From contig NZ_CP021376.1 of the NCBI RefSeq assembly GCF_002157875.1, positions 2,706,501 to 2,770,500 of the forward strand: a stretch of 64,000 nt of DNA, written 5' to 3'. This DNA is from Oceanisphaera avium (GTDB lineage: Bacteria; Pseudomonadota; Gammaproteobacteria; Enterobacterales; Aeromonadaceae). Every line of letters starts with the position of its first letter. Position 1 is the stretch's first letter. The translations under genes were made by a program, and so were the position numbers. Below the pieces are notes generated by a model. That model had not been told where the DNA came from and searched no databases. It worked only from the letters and a program-made list of their open reading frames with translations. Positions 40,758 through 53,040 of this stretch are shown here, in pieces.

Positions 40758-41495
40758 ATGAAGAAGACAGTATTAGCCGTGGCACTGTGTGCCACCAGCC
40801 TAGGTGCGGCACAGGCCGAAGAGGTAAAGTTTGTTACCAATGCTGCTTATGCGCCCTTTGAATTTGTTGATGAAAACAATGAAATGCAAGGCTTTGATAT
40901 TGACTTGGCGAAAGCCATTTGTGAAGTGCAAGAATTAAATTGCAGCTTTCATAACCAGGCTTTTGATAGTTTGATCCCAAGCCTTAAGTTCCGTCGCTAT
41001 AACGCCGCCATTGCTGCTATGGACATTACACCAGAGCGAGCCAAGCAAGTGGACTTTAGTGATATTTATTATGAAAACTCCGCGGTGTTTGTCGCACCGG
41101 AAAATAAGTTTGAGCAATTAGACGAGCTACAACAAGAAACGGTTGGCGTACAAAACGGCACCTCTCACCAAAAATATATTCAAGATAAATTAGAAGCCAA
41201 AGGCATGACAGCGCGCCCTTACCAAAGCGTACAAGATGCCTTACTCGATATGAGTAATGGTCGTATTAATGCAGTATTTGCGGATACGGCGGTGGTGGGT
41301 GATTGGCTGGCGAGCAATTCGGGATATGCGGTATTAGGAGAGCGCATTACCGATGATGGGTACTTCGGTACTGGCTTTGGTATCGCCGTCACTAAAGGCA
41401 ATCAGGTGTTGTTAGAGCAAATTAACCAAGGGCTAAGCAAGCTTAAAGAGAACGGTACTTACGATAATCTCTATCAACAGTACTTCCCTAAGTAA
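40758..41495 (+). CDS. artI: Arginine ABC transporter periplasmic binding protein ArtI
   Basis: This 245-residue solute-binding protein of the polar amino-acid family has a signal peptide (MKKTVLAVALCATSLGAAQA) cut before EEVKFVTNAAYAPFEF. The FVDENNEMQGFDIDLAKAI signature and the D-I-TPERAKQVDFS hinge strand follow. AAAGGATAG precedes the ATG. Only one binding protein gene is present, whereas Escherichia coli has artI and artJ. Confidence 0.93.
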   Translation: MKKTVLAVALCATSLGAAQAEEVKFVTNAAYAPFEFVDENNEMQGFDIDLAKAICEVQELNCSFHNQAFDSLIPSLKFRRYNAAIAAMDITPERAKQVDFSDIYYENSAVFVAPENKFEQLDELQQETVGVQNGTSHQKYIQDKLEAKGMTARPYQSVQDALLDMSNGRINAVFADTAVVGDWLASNSGYAVLGERITDDGYFGTGFGIAVTKGNQVLLEQINQGLSKLKENGTYDNLYQQYFPK

Positions 41496-41496
41496 G

Positions 41497-42144
41497 ATGC
41501 TGTCTCACTTAATGAATGCCAGCCTAATGACCTTAGGGCTGGCATTAACCTCTTTGGTGCTCGGGCTGATACTGGCAATTATGCTGTGTGGCGCCGAGAT
41601 GAGCCGGTTTACCCTGCTGCGCTGGCCGGCCACACTGCTGGCTACTGTATTGCGCGGCTTACCGGAAATCTTAGTGGTATTTTTTATCTACTTTGGCTCC
41701 ACTCAAGTACTTTTCTTAATCACCGACCAATATATAGAGTTCAGCCCTTTTTGGTGCGGGGTGACGGCCTTGTCGCTGTTATTTGCCGCCTATGGTGCCC
41801 AAACGCTACGCGGAGCCTTGAATGCGGTGCATCAAGGGCAGCGCCAAGCCGCCCAGGCACTGGGTCTACCGCCTTTATATACCTTTATTAATATTACTTT
41901 GCCGCAAACTTGGCGCCATGCGTTGCCGGGTTTAGGAAATCAGTGGTTGGTGCTGCTTAAAGACACAGCACTGGTGTCTTTAATCGGGGTACACGATCTG
42001 ATGTTTCAAGCCAAAGCAGTGGCTTCTCGCACGTATGAGCCCTTTACTTGGTATGGCATCGCGGCCTTGATTTATTTAGCAATCACCTTAGTTAGCCAAC
42101 AAGGCCTGCAAAGACTACGAAGACAGGTAACGCGTTATGACTGA
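41497..42144 (+). CDS. artQ: Arginine ABC transporter permease ArtQ
   Basis: This 215-residue inner-membrane permease has about five helices and an HEQ-type polar amino-acid permease domain. The EAA-like coupling loop is seen in GQRQAAQALGLPPLYTFINITLPQTW. It starts one nucleotide after the artI stop and overlaps artM by 8 bp, so the three genes are translated as a tight group. It pairs with ArtM to form the pore. Confidence 0.92.
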   Translation: MLSHLMNASLMTLGLALTSLVLGLILAIMLCGAEMSRFTLLRWPATLLATVLRGLPEILVVFFIYFGSTQVLFLITDQYIEFSPFWCGVTALSLLFAAYGAQTLRGALNAVHQGQRQAAQALGLPPLYTFINITLPQTWRHALPGLGNQWLVLLKDTALVSLIGVHDLMFQAKAVASRTYEPFTWYGIAALIYLAITLVSQQGLQRLRRQVTRYD

Positions 42145-42847
42145 TTGGGTTAGCTCATGGATAAATAGCGGGCCTAACTGGTTAAGTTATATTCCAGCTT
42201 TATTAGAAGGCGTCAATATTACGCTGCAAATCACCGCAGCAGGCTTAGCCTTAGGTTTATGCATCGCCCTCAGTTTAACCTGGATACTAGAGCGTAAAGT
42301 GCCAGTGCTTGCTCAGCTCACTGAGGGCTATATTTTATTAATTACCGGCACGCCGTTATTGGTACAAATTTTTTTAATTTATTATGGCCCCGCTCAATTT
42401 ACTTGGATAAAAGAGAGCTGGGCGTGGCACTACCTTAAAGAGCCCATGTTTTGTGCCATCCTCGCCTTGGGCATGAATGCTGGCGCTTATACTTGTCGAC
42501 TTTTTAAAGGTGCGCTGGATGCCGTGCCTAAAGGGGAAACGCTGGCGTGCCAAGCGCTGGGTATGTCGCACTGGCAAATGCTCAGTGTTAAGTTACGCCA
42601 TGCGATGCGCCGGGTGATCCCCGCTTATTCTAATGAAGTGGTATTAGTGCTTAAAGGCAGCTCCTTGGCTAGTACTATCTCTATTATGGAGATTATGGGC
42701 TTAGCGCAACGTATTAATGGTCAAACTTACGATACCTTAGCGGTCTTTGGTTTAGCGGGAGCTATTTATTTAATTCTTAATGGTTTGCTAACTTGGCTCT
42801 TTCATCGTTTAGAAAAGCGAGCACTGCAATTTCAACGCGCTCATTAA
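42137..42847 (+). CDS. artM: Arginine ABC transporter permease ArtM
   Basis: This second permease subunit has 236 residues. It shows the same helical layout as ArtQ, with the coupling loop near PKGETLACQALGMSHWQMLSVKLRHAM. The start lies inside the last codons of artQ (8-bp overlap). A weak terminator follows at 42884-42920. Confidence 0.92.
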   Translation: MTDWVSSWINSGPNWLSYIPALLEGVNITLQITAAGLALGLCIALSLTWILERKVPVLAQLTEGYILLITGTPLLVQIFLIYYGPAQFTWIKESWAWHYLKEPMFCAILALGMNAGAYTCRLFKGALDAVPKGETLACQALGMSHWQMLSVKLRHAMRRVIPAYSNEVVLVLKGSSLASTISIMEIMGLAQRINGQTYDTLAVFGLAGAIYLILNGLLTWLFHRLEKRALQFQRAH

Positions 42848-42883
42848 CCGCCAACTTGCCGTTAACCGCTTAGCTGCTCACAA

Positions 42884-42920
42884 ACAATAGCTTCACATCC
42901 TCTTAACTATTGTGTTTTTA
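42884..42920 (+). terminator. Candidate terminator after artM
   Basis: ACAATAG (42884-42890) pairs with CTATTGT (42907-42913) across a 16-nt loop and is followed by GTTTTTA. The stem is AT-rich and weak, so termination may be incomplete. Confidence 0.4.
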
Positions 42921-42950
42921 TAGGTCATTAGCTATGTTGCTAATGACCTA
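42921..42950. repeat. 12-bp perfect inverted repeat upstream of mdh
   Basis: TAGGTCATTAGC (42921-42932) and GCTAATGACCTA (42939-42950) are exact complements around TATGTT. The centre is about 54 nt before the mdh start codon. There is no T-tract on either strand, so it is more likely an operator or a 5'-leader hairpin than a terminator. The binding protein is unknown. Confidence 0.65.
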
Positions 42951-42989
42951 GGAAACGTCTTAGAACTCAAATAATAACGGAGATCAGCT

Positions 42990-43925
42990 ATGAAAGTTGC
43001 CGTACTTGGAGCCGCCGGTGGTATCGGCCAAGCTCTGGCCCTGCTGCTAAAAACGAAATTGCCTGCCGGTTCTGAATTAAGCCTGTACGATATTGCACCC
43101 GTTACCCCAGGTGTTGCTGCGGATCTTAGCCATATCCCAAGTGACGTAAAAATAGTAGGCTTTGCTGGGGAAGACCCTACTGAGGCACTGCAAGGGGCTG
43201 ATATTGTGCTGATCTCTGCAGGCGTAGCGCGCAAGCCCGGCATGGACCGTGCCGACTTATTTAATGTAAACGCCGGTATTGTTAAAAATTTAATAGAAAA
43301 AGTAGCCACTGCTTGCCCTAAGGCCTGCATTGGTATCATTACCAACCCAGTTAACACCACAGTGGCTATCGCGGCCCAAGTGTTGAAAAAAGCCGGGGTG
43401 TACGATAAAAATAAATTATTTGGTGTCACTACTTTAGATGTAATCCGCAGTGAGACCTTTGTTTCTGAAATGAAAGGGCTTTTGCTAAAAGAGGTAAAAG
43501 TACCTGTGATTGGCGGCCACAGTGGGACCACCATCTTACCGCTATTATCACAAGTAACCGGCGCTTCCTTTAGCGAGCAAGAAGTGGAGCAACTGACCCA
43601 CCGCATTCAAAATGCCGGTACCGAAGTGGTAGAAGCCAAAGCGGGCGGGGGGTCTGCGACCTTATCCATGGGCTATGCCGGTTGCCGTTTTGCGCTGTCC
43701 TTGGTAGATGCGTTATCTGGTAAGTCCGATGTGGTTGATTATGCCTATGTTGAAGGCGGCAGTGAGCATGCTCAATTCTTTGCTCAGCCACTACTCCTTG
43801 GCAAGAACGGCGTAGAAAAAGTATTGCCCTATGGCGAGCTAAGTGCGTTTGAACAAAAGGCCATGGAAGAAATGCTAGAGACGCTAAAAGGCGATATCAA
43901 AAAAGGCATTGAATTCGTTAGCTAA
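42990..43925 (+). CDS. mdh: Malate dehydrogenase Mdh
   Basis: This is an NAD-dependent malate dehydrogenase of the TCA cycle. The 311 residues match the enterobacterial enzyme (312). The Rossmann motif is [15 protein letters not shown], substrate arginines lie in [13 protein letters not shown], and the catalytic His is in [19 protein letters not shown] precedes the ATG. In many relatives mdh is directly divergent from argR; here artPIQM stands between them. Confidence 0.97.
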   Translation: MKVAVLGAAGGIGQALALLLKTKLPAGSELSLYDIAPVTPGVAADLSHIPSDVKIVGFAGEDPTEALQGADIVLISAGVARKPGMDRADLFNVNAGIVKNLIEKVATACPKACIGIITNPVNTTVAIAAQVLKKAGVYDKNKLFGVTTLDVIRSETFVSEMKGLLLKEVKVPVIGGHSGTTILPLLSQVTGASFSEQEVEQLTHRIQNAGTEVVEAKAGGGSATLSMGYAGCRFALSLVDALSGKSDVVDYAYVEGGSEHAQFFAQPLLLGKNGVEKVLPYGELSAFEQKAMEEMLETLKGDIKKGIEFVS

Positions 43926-43948
43926 CAGTCGCGAATAAACGTTATATC

Positions 43949-43972
43949 AAAGGGAGCTTAGGCTCCCTTTTT
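43949..43972 (+). terminator. Rho-independent terminator after mdh
   Basis: AAAGGGAGC pairs with GCTCCCTTT around TTAG and continues into TTTT. It is canonical. Confidence 0.92.
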
Positions 43973-44074
43973 GCTGGCTGGCTCTTAACTGGGCATTGAG
44001 AAATATGAATCGTGAAGGAGTAAAGCTGAGTGAAGAGTAAATCGTAAAGAGTGAGGCGGGGGTGAGTTATAAAC

Positions 44075-44107
44075 TAAAAAAGGTAGCGCTGGGCGCTACC
44101 TTTTTTG
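44075..44107. terminator. Bidirectional terminator downstream of the CstA-family gene
   Basis: AAAAAAGGTAGCGC pairs with GCGCTACCTTTTTT around TGG. The A- and T-runs flank the stem symmetrically. It lies 53 bp past the minus-strand transporter stop. Confidence 0.9.
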
Positions 44108-44159
44108 TTTGCGAGTTAATAATAGCGGGCAAGTTTGTGCTATTTATTCCTCACCCTGG

Positions 44160-45620
44160 TTAAGCAATAGTAGGGCGCTTTTTATGTTGAAAGACGAGCG
44201 CAATAAAGCACACTGCTGCCGTTACTGCACCAATAATCTGGCTGTAATCGGGGGATAAGTTAAAGCCAATGGGATTGGTGGTGATATAGGATACCGTAAT
44301 CGCCGTACCCACTACCGCCGGAATACTGGCCACCCAATGGCAAGTACCGCGATCAAATAGGTACTTAGTGGCTAACCACAGCACGCTGGTGGAGAGCAGC
44401 ATGTTGGAGAAGGCAAAGTAGCGCCAAATTAATGCGAAGTCTAAAAACGTCATTAAGTAGGCAATGCCGAGTAAAGGGACGGATAGTAATAAGCGATTGC
44501 GCACCGTTTGCGATACTTTAAAGGCATCCATTATCGTTAAACGCAGTGAGCGAAACGCGGTGTCACCTGAGGTAATTGGGAAGATAGCCACCGCTAAAAT
44601 CGCCATGACGCCACCTACCACGCCTAAATAACCGGTGGCAATATGATTGACCACTAATCCCGGCCCGCCTTGGGCGAGCATGGCTTTTAATTCTAAATAG
44701 CCACCTGGGAAGGCAGCAATTCCCGCCATTGCCCACACACAAGCAACGATGCCTTCGCACATCATGGCGCCATAAAACACGGGTCGTGCATATTTTTCAT
44801 TGGTTAAACAGCGAGCAATCATAGGCGATTGGGTCGAGTGAAAGCCACTAATAGCACCACAAGTAATGGTTAAAAATAGTAATGGCCACACCGGCGCACC
44901 ATCGGGATTAGGCGCTAATAAGTCCGCATGGTCGTGGGGGTGAAAATAGGAAAATATATCGCCGACCTGGGGTAAGTGCGGTGCTTCTAATAATAAAGCA
45001 CCGGCAATTAAGGTGGTCATGACTATCATCAAGAAGCCAAATAATGGGTAAAGCTTAGTAATGATCTTATCGATAGGCAGCAAGGTGGCTAGAAAGTAGT
45101 AACCTAAAATCAGTAATACCCAAAAGCTATTTCCCGCTAAGAAGGTGCCTTCAAAGTAAGATAAGTTACTGAGTAAGCCGGCGGGACTCATAATAAACAC
45201 CACGCCCACAAAGAACAGCAACATAGCAGTGAAGATGAGCATGATGCCTTTAAAGACCACATTGTAATAATGGCCAGCAATTTCAGGAAGACTTTTACCG
45301 TCTTCTTTTAGGCTCATTACCCCCGAGAAGTAATCGTGTATTGCGCCGCCTAACACGTTACCTATTACTATCCATACCAGCGCAATTGGGCCATAAATGG
45401 CACCTAAGATAGGACCAAAAATAGGGCCTACACCGGCGATATTTAAAAATTGGATTAAAAAGGCTTTGGCAGGGCTAATCGCCACATAATCTACACCATC
45501 TTCTAAACGCTGCTGAGGGGTGGCGATAGTGGGATCAATACCGGCTTGTTTTTCAACAAAGGGACCATAAAATTTATAGCCAAGAATAAGTATGGCTATG
45601 CTGACCAAGAAAATAAGCAT
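44160..45620 (-). CDS. Short CstA-family carbon-starvation transporter
   Basis: This polytopic membrane protein of the CstA/BtsT family has an opening (LISIAILILGYKFYGP-like), a first-domain SPAKAFLIQFLNIAGVGPIFGP motif and an IHDYFSGVMSLKEDGKS loop that are family hallmarks. At 486 residues it is much shorter than Escherichia coli CstA or BtsT (about 700) and belongs to the compact subgroup. Family members import pyruvate or peptides; the substrate here is unknown. AAGGAA lies about 8 nt before the ATG. No CRP site was seen upstream. Confidence 0.85.
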   Translation of the reverse strand: MLIFLVSIAILILGYKFYGPFVEKQAGIDPTIATPQQRLEDGVDYVAISPAKAFLIQFLNIAGVGPIFGPILGAIYGPIALVWIVIGNVLGGAIHDYFSGVMSLKEDGKSLPEIAGHYYNVVFKGIMLIFTAMLLFFVGVVFIMSPAGLLSNLSYFEGTFLAGNSFWVLLILGYYFLATLLPIDKIITKLYPLFGFLMIVMTTLIAGALLLEAPHLPQVGDIFSYFHPHDHADLLAPNPDGAPVWPLLFLTITCGAISGFHSTQSPMIARCLTNEKYARPVFYGAMMCEGIVACVWAMAGIAAFPGGYLELKAMLAQGGPGLVVNHIATGYLGVVGGVMAILAVAIFPITSGDTAFRSLRLTIMDAFKVSQTVRNRLLLSVPLLGIAYLMTFLDFALIWRYFAFSNMLLSTSVLWLATKYLFDRGTCHWVASIPAVVGTAITVSYITTNPIGFNLSPDYSQIIGAVTAAVCFIALVFQHKKRPTIA

Positions 45621-45979
45621 AGAAAAATTTCCTTATTATTTTAGGGGCTTACTTTTAAATATGTTCAGCAAGGTAGCATGTCAGCAAATGACTGAGTATC
45701 AAATTATGCCCGCCTCACTATCTAATTAAGCACAATGAGATCTAGGTTAAATAAACGCACTATTCAGTCATAATTTTGCGTCGTTTATCACGCGCTATTA
45801 CATCGAAAATTTATTGTTAGCGCTTAAAGTTCGTCGAAAAAAGCACCTAGTTTGAGAAGGTAAACCTTTAATCAAAGGCATTAGTGGCTTAATAGAGGAG
45901 AGGGTAAGGGGGCGGGATTTAAATATTTTTAAACGCCCTGCCACATCAAGGTGTCGTGGCAGGGCGCGAGTAACAAGCA
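45621..45979. other. Intergenic region between the CstA-family gene and tenA
   Basis: These 359 bp carry the transporter promoter region and, at 45925-45966, the terminator of tenA. No protein gene is supported. The 70-codon minus frame at 45798-46010 overlaps tenA and the terminator and is rejected. Confidence 0.55.
45925..45966 (-). terminator. Rho-independent terminator of tenA
   Basis: CGCCCTGCCAC (45934-45944) pairs perfectly with GTGGCAGGGCG (45956-45966). On the minus strand the stem is followed by TTTAAAAATATTT. It lies 14 nt past the tenA stop. Confidence 0.78.
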
Positions 45980-46648
45980 TTACATCTGCTGATTGAGTCC
46001 CATCTCCCAAAAGTCGATTTCTAAGCGGGTCGCATCGTTAAAGATTCGACTGAGCTGTTTAAAGCGGGCCGGCGTAATATCGGCTAAACGCTCATCTAGC
46101 CAGGCGCGTTCTGCTTGAGCGGCGGCTTGAAACTCGGCACTTTCATACATAGCGAGCCACGCTTCATAAGGGTTATTGTCACCGCGTACCGTAGTAGGCT
46201 GCTCAATTAAAAAGCGCGCCACCTCAGCATAGCCGACCAAACAAGGCGCTAATGCGACATGCATATCTAATAAATCACCGCGATTGCCGGTGTCTAATAC
46301 ATAGCGGGTATAAGCCAGAGTCGCGCGCGCTTCGGGTAGCTCGCTTAAGTCTTGCTCGCTAATGCCCCATTGCTGGCAATAATCAATGTGTAAACCGAGC
46401 TCTAAGTCGATAATGGCATCAAAGCCAGCTTTAGCGTGGCGCAAGTCGGCTAAGGTAGGGCTTTTATAAGCGGCGAGGGCAAAGGCGCGGCCAAACTGAA
46501 TTAAGAATAAATAATCTTGTTTCAAATAGTGGCGAAATGCTTGGGGCGCTAGCGTGCCGGCGCCGAGCTGGCGAACAAAGTCATGTTCAATATACGCGGT
46601 CCAAGGTTGAAGGTTTTCTTTTTTTAAGTCATCGAAAGTAAAGCTCAT
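45980..46648 (-). CDS. tenA: Aminopyrimidine aminohydrolase TenA (thiaminase II)
   Basis: TenA salvages thiamine breakdown products by hydrolysing aminopyrimidines to HMP. The all-helical 222-residue protein carries the nucleophile Cys in LAPCLVGYAEVA and the distal Glu in FNDATRLEIDFWEMG. The start is placed at the ATG at 46648 (MSFTF), with AGGACAGGAA upstream; an upstream in-frame ATG at 46690 adds 14 unlikely residues. No TPP riboswitch was seen in the leader. It stands alone, without other thiamine genes nearby. Confidence 0.92.
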   Translation of the reverse strand: MSFTFDDLKKENLQPWTAYIEHDFVRQLGAGTLAPQAFRHYLKQDYLFLIQFGRAFALAAYKSPTLADLRHAKAGFDAIIDLELGLHIDYCQQWGISEQDLSELPEARATLAYTRYVLDTGNRGDLLDMHVALAPCLVGYAEVARFLIEQPTTVRGDNNPYEAWLAMYESAEFQAAAQAERAWLDERLADITPARFKQLSRIFNDATRLEIDFWEMGLNQQM

Positions 46649-48671
<2,023 letters not shown>

Positions 48672-48680
48672 CCTAATATC

Positions 48681-48712
48681 ACGGCTGAGCATGAAGCTCG
48701 GCCGTATTTTTT
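48681..48712 (+). terminator. Rho-independent terminator between pyrG and eno
   Basis: ACGGCTGAGC pairs with GCTCGGCCGT (one G-T pair) around ATGAA and runs into ATTTTTT. It would limit read-through into eno. Confidence 0.85.
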
Positions 48713-48755
48713 AGTGCTTTATCCCGTTTTTACCTTTCAACTAAGAGGAAGTTAG

Positions 48756-50060
<1,305 letters not shown>

Positions 50061-50113
50061 GCTCTTTGCTTAGCTAAAGGCATAGCGGTGCTTAATAAAG
50101 CCGCCAGAATAAC

Positions 50114-50142
50114 AAACCCCGCCATGTGCGGGGTTTCTTTTG
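50114..50142 (+). terminator. Rho-independent terminator after eno
   Basis: AAACCCCGC pairs with GCGGGGTTT around CATGT and continues TCTTTTG. Confidence 0.9.
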
Positions 50143-50189
50143 TTCAGCGCTCGAATATGGGAAACTAGCCGGCTATTCGTGGAGGAATA

Positions 50190-50477
50190 ATGCGCACTCT
50201 TACCCTGATCCTGCTCGCCGTGCTCTGCAGTTTGCAATATCACTTATGGTGGGGCAAAAATGGTTTAGCCGAATACCATGAGGTGCAAGCTTCTGTCGAA
50301 CGGCAAATGGATGATAATGAACAATTAGTGAGTCGCAATGCCTTGTTATATAGAGAAATTGAAGACTTAAATAAAGGGTTAGCGGCCGTGGAAGAGCTAG
50401 CGCGTAATGATCTGGGCATGATAAAACCCGGTGAAACTTTTTATCGCCTGCTATTAACAGAAAAGCTTAAGCCATGA
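50190..50477 (+). CDS. ftsB: Cell division protein FtsB
   Basis: FtsB is a bitopic divisome protein that joins FtsL and FtsQ. The 95-residue product has a short cytoplasmic start, one transmembrane helix (about residues 3-20), a periplasmic coiled coil rich in Glu/Gln/Leu (QASVERQMDDNEQLVSRN) and the conserved ELARNDLGMIKPGETFY end. GTGGAGGAA precedes the ATG. It overlaps ispD by 4 bp, as in most gammaproteobacteria. Confidence 0.95.
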   Translation: MRTLTLILLAVLCSLQYHLWWGKNGLAEYHEVQASVERQMDDNEQLVSRNALLYREIEDLNKGLAAVEELARNDLGMIKPGETFYRLLLTEKLKP

Positions 50478-51157
50478 GTGCGCCTAATTTCAGCGTGACT
50501 GCTATCGTACCGGCCGCCGGCATTGGTAGTCGCATGCAAGCAGACCGCCCTAAGCAATACTTAACGCTCGCCCAGAGTACAGTTATTGAGCATACCCTCA
50601 CTTGTTTATTAGCCGAGCCTGATATCGAGATGATTATTGTGGCGCTTGCTGCCCACGATAGGTGGTTTGCACAACTGCCCTTGGCTACACATCCTCGCAT
50701 TAAGACAGTAGTAGGCGCAGCTGAGCGGGCTAATACGGTACTCAATGCCTTACAAGAGGTCACCAGTGAGTGGGTGCTAGTACATGATGCCGCGCGTCCT
50801 TGTTTACATGCTTGTGATTTAGCGGCGGTGCTTAAGGCCGGGCAACAAGCAGACGGCGCCATCTTAGCCAGTCGCGTGGTCGATACCATGAAGCGCGGTG
50901 ATGGCGAGGGGCTCATTGCTGAGAGTGTTAGCCGTGAAGAGCTATGGCATGCCCTAACGCCTCAATGTTTTGCAACGCAGACACTGCTAGAAGCGTTAAG
51001 TGCGGCGCTGGCCGCTGGCGCCACCATTACTGATGAAGCCTCCGCTATGGAATGGGCCGGTTTTAAACCACAGTTAGTCGCGGGGCGAGCCGATAATATT
51101 AAAATTACCCGCCCAGAAGATTTAAGCCTAGCGCAGTTTTTTTTAGAGAAAAAATAA
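50474..51157 (+). CDS. ispD: 2-C-methyl-D-erythritol 4-phosphate cytidylyltransferase IspD
   Basis: IspD couples CTP to MEP in isoprenoid precursor synthesis. The 227-residue protein has the nucleotide-binding VPAAGIGSRMQADRPKQY, the VHDAARPCL motif and the C-terminal ITRPEDLSLA. It starts inside the ftsB stop (ATGA). Unlike many relatives it is separated from ispF by 278 bp. Confidence 0.96.
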   Translation: MSAPNFSVTAIVPAAGIGSRMQADRPKQYLTLAQSTVIEHTLTCLLAEPDIEMIIVALAAHDRWFAQLPLATHPRIKTVVGAAERANTVLNALQEVTSEWVLVHDAARPCLHACDLAAVLKAGQQADGAILASRVVDTMKRGDGEGLIAESVSREELWHALTPQCFATQTLLEALSAALAAGATITDEASAMEWAGFKPQLVAGRADNIKITRPEDLSLAQFFLEKK

Positions 51158-51435
51158 CAGCCTAGTTGCATGCTGCTTAGTTAGTGACAAGCACCAAAGT
51201 AATATAAAAATTAAACTGAGATAAAAACGCTCAGTGACTAAACACACTGAAAAGTGTTGCTAGTTGCCTAATTAGAATAAAAGTTTAGCTTTTAATCAGT
51301 AACGTGAGTTTTACGTGAAGCAGTCCTACGGTGCGCTTTGGTCTGACTTTGGTACTAAGAGGCGCGGCAAAAGTTGTTTAGCGGGTCTTTAAAAGATAAG
51401 CGCGCCCTGCTTAATAAATAAAAGAGAACACAATT

Positions 51436-51915
51436 ATGATGCGAATTGGACACGGTTTTGATGTACATAAATTTGGCGGCGAAGGGCCTTGTATTTTAGC
51501 CGGCGTGGCCGTGCCCTACGAGCAAGGCTTGTTAGCGCACTCTGACGGGGACGTAATTTTACATGCGCTCACCGATGCCTTGCTCGGGGCCATTGGCGCG
51601 GGTGATATTGGCCGCCATTATCCTGATACCGATGCTGCCTATAAAGGCGTTGATAGTCGAGTATTGCTGCGCGATGTAGCTAAAAAAGTGACCGCGGCGG
51701 GATTTTCTCTTAATAATGCCGATGTGACCGTATTAGCCCAAGCTCCTAAGTTATCGCCTTTTATTGACGCTATGGTGGCGAATATTGCTGCGGATCTGCA
51801 AGTGTCAGCTGAGCAAATTAACGTAAAAGCTAGCACCACTGAACAATTAGGCTTTGTCGGGCGAAAAGAAGGCATAGCGGCAGAAGCGGTCGTGTTGCTC
51901 ACTAAAAATACCTAA
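51436..51915 (+). CDS. ispF: 2-C-methyl-D-erythritol 2,4-cyclodiphosphate synthase IspF
   Basis: IspF cyclises CDP-ME 2-phosphate to MEcPP. The 159-residue protein shows the zinc ligands Asp and His in GFDVHKFG, the [11 protein letters not shown] segment, and the family end [19 protein letters not shown]. Two consecutive ATGs open the frame; AAGAGAA lies about 7 nt upstream of the first. It is followed 15 bp later by truD and heads a run of genes leading to rpoS. Confidence 0.96.
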   Translation: MMRIGHGFDVHKFGGEGPCILAGVAVPYEQGLLAHSDGDVILHALTDALLGAIGAGDIGRHYPDTDAAYKGVDSRVLLRDVAKKVTAAGFSLNNADVTVLAQAPKLSPFIDAMVANIAADLQVSAEQINVKASTTEQLGFVGRKEGIAAEAVVLLTKNT

Positions 51916-51930
51916 TAAAAGCGAACCATA

Positions 51931-53040
51931 ATGACAGAACAAGACGCCAATATTTCTCAAGAACACTCTGCTCATTCTGAGAGTGCCGCTAAGATAGCGA
52001 CGCCTGAGTGGGCGTATTTACACGGTGAGCCCAGTGCTTATGGCGGCTTAAAAAGGACGCCTGAAGATTTTAAAGTGCGAGAAGACTTAGGCTTTGCTCC
52101 GTGCGGCGAAGGAGAGCATATTTTTTTAAATATCCGAAAGCGTGGACAAAATACTCAGTGGATCGCACGCGAGCTGGCAAGAGTCGCTAAGGTTACGCAA
52201 CGAGAAGTGAGTTGGGCGGGCTTAAAAGATAGACACGCGGTCACTGAGCAGTGGTTTGGCGTGCATTTGCCTGGCAAGGCGGAGCCGGATTTTTCGAGTT
52301 TAGAAAATAGCGATGTACAAATATTAGCGCGGGCTCGTCATAACAAAAAATTAAAAATCGGCGCCCTAAAAGGCAATTGGTTTGAGTTGGTGATCACGGA
52401 CTTATCTCACACTGCTGACTTAGAAACACGTTTAAACGCCATTGCCAGTCGAGGTGTGCCTAACTATTATGGCGACCAGCGCTTTGGTCATCACTTTGGC
52501 AATATTACTCACGCACGCGCCATGTTTAATGGGCGCAAAGTAAAAGATCGCACTAAGCGCTCACTTTATTTATCGGCGGCGCGCAGTTATTTATTTAATT
52601 TAGCCGCTAGCCACCGTTTAAGTGCAGGTTTAGGCGAGCAATTATTAGCGGGCGATTGCTTAATGCTGGCCGGAACTCAATCATTTTTTACCATTAATGA
52701 AGACAACCCCCTTGATGCCACCTTACAAGCGCGTTTTGCGAGTGACGATGTGCGCTTAAGTGCACCACTTTGGGGGCGGAGCCGCTTACCAAGTATAGAG
52801 ACTGCTGCACAGCTGGAGCTCAGTGCGCTTGCTGAACACGCTGATCTTTGCCAAGGATTAGAAAACCAAGGACTCAAACAAGAACGTCGCCCTTTATTGC
52901 TAAAACCTCAGCAGCTTACTTGGCAGCTAGCAGAGGATCGCTTGTGTTTAGCCTTTTGGTTGCCAGCAGGCAGTTATGCAACCAGTGTGGTGCGTGAGCT
53001 GGTTAAAGACGGGGTAGGTAATGAAGATATTAGTAAGTAA
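51931..53040 (+). CDS. truD: tRNA pseudouridine(13) synthase TruD
   Basis: TruD makes pseudouridine 13 in tRNA-Glu and is the archetype of its own synthase family. The 369-residue protein has the catalytic Asp in [18 protein letters not shown] and the [12 protein letters not shown] motif. The first 30 residues (Asp/Gln/Ser/His-rich) are longer than usual, so a start a little downstream is possible. Its 3' end overlaps surE by 20 bp. Confidence 0.95.
   Translation: MTEQDANISQEHSAHSESAAKIATPEWAYLHGEPSAYGGLKRTPEDFKVREDLGFAPCGEGEHIFLNIRKRGQNTQWIARELARVAKVTQREVSWAGLKDRHAVTEQWFGVHLPGKAEPDFSSLENSDVQILARARHNKKLKIGALKGNWFELVITDLSHTADLETRLNAIASRGVPNYYGDQRFGHHFGNITHARAMFNGRKVKDRTKRSLYLSAARSYLFNLAASHRLSAGLGEQLLAGDCLMLAGTQSFFTINEDNPLDATLQARFASDDVRLSAPLWGRSRLPSIETAAQLELSALAEHADLCQGLENQGLKQERRPLLLKPQQLTWQLAEDRLCLAFWLPAGSYATSVVRELVKDGVGNEDISK

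Noticed and set aside
45798..46010. 70-codon minus-strand frame beside tenA
   Set aside because: It overlaps the tenA 3' end and its terminator hairpin and has no ribosome binding site.
51331..51391. Short GTG-started frame of about 25 codons between ispD and ispF
   Set aside because: Too short, with weak start signal and no recognisable features.
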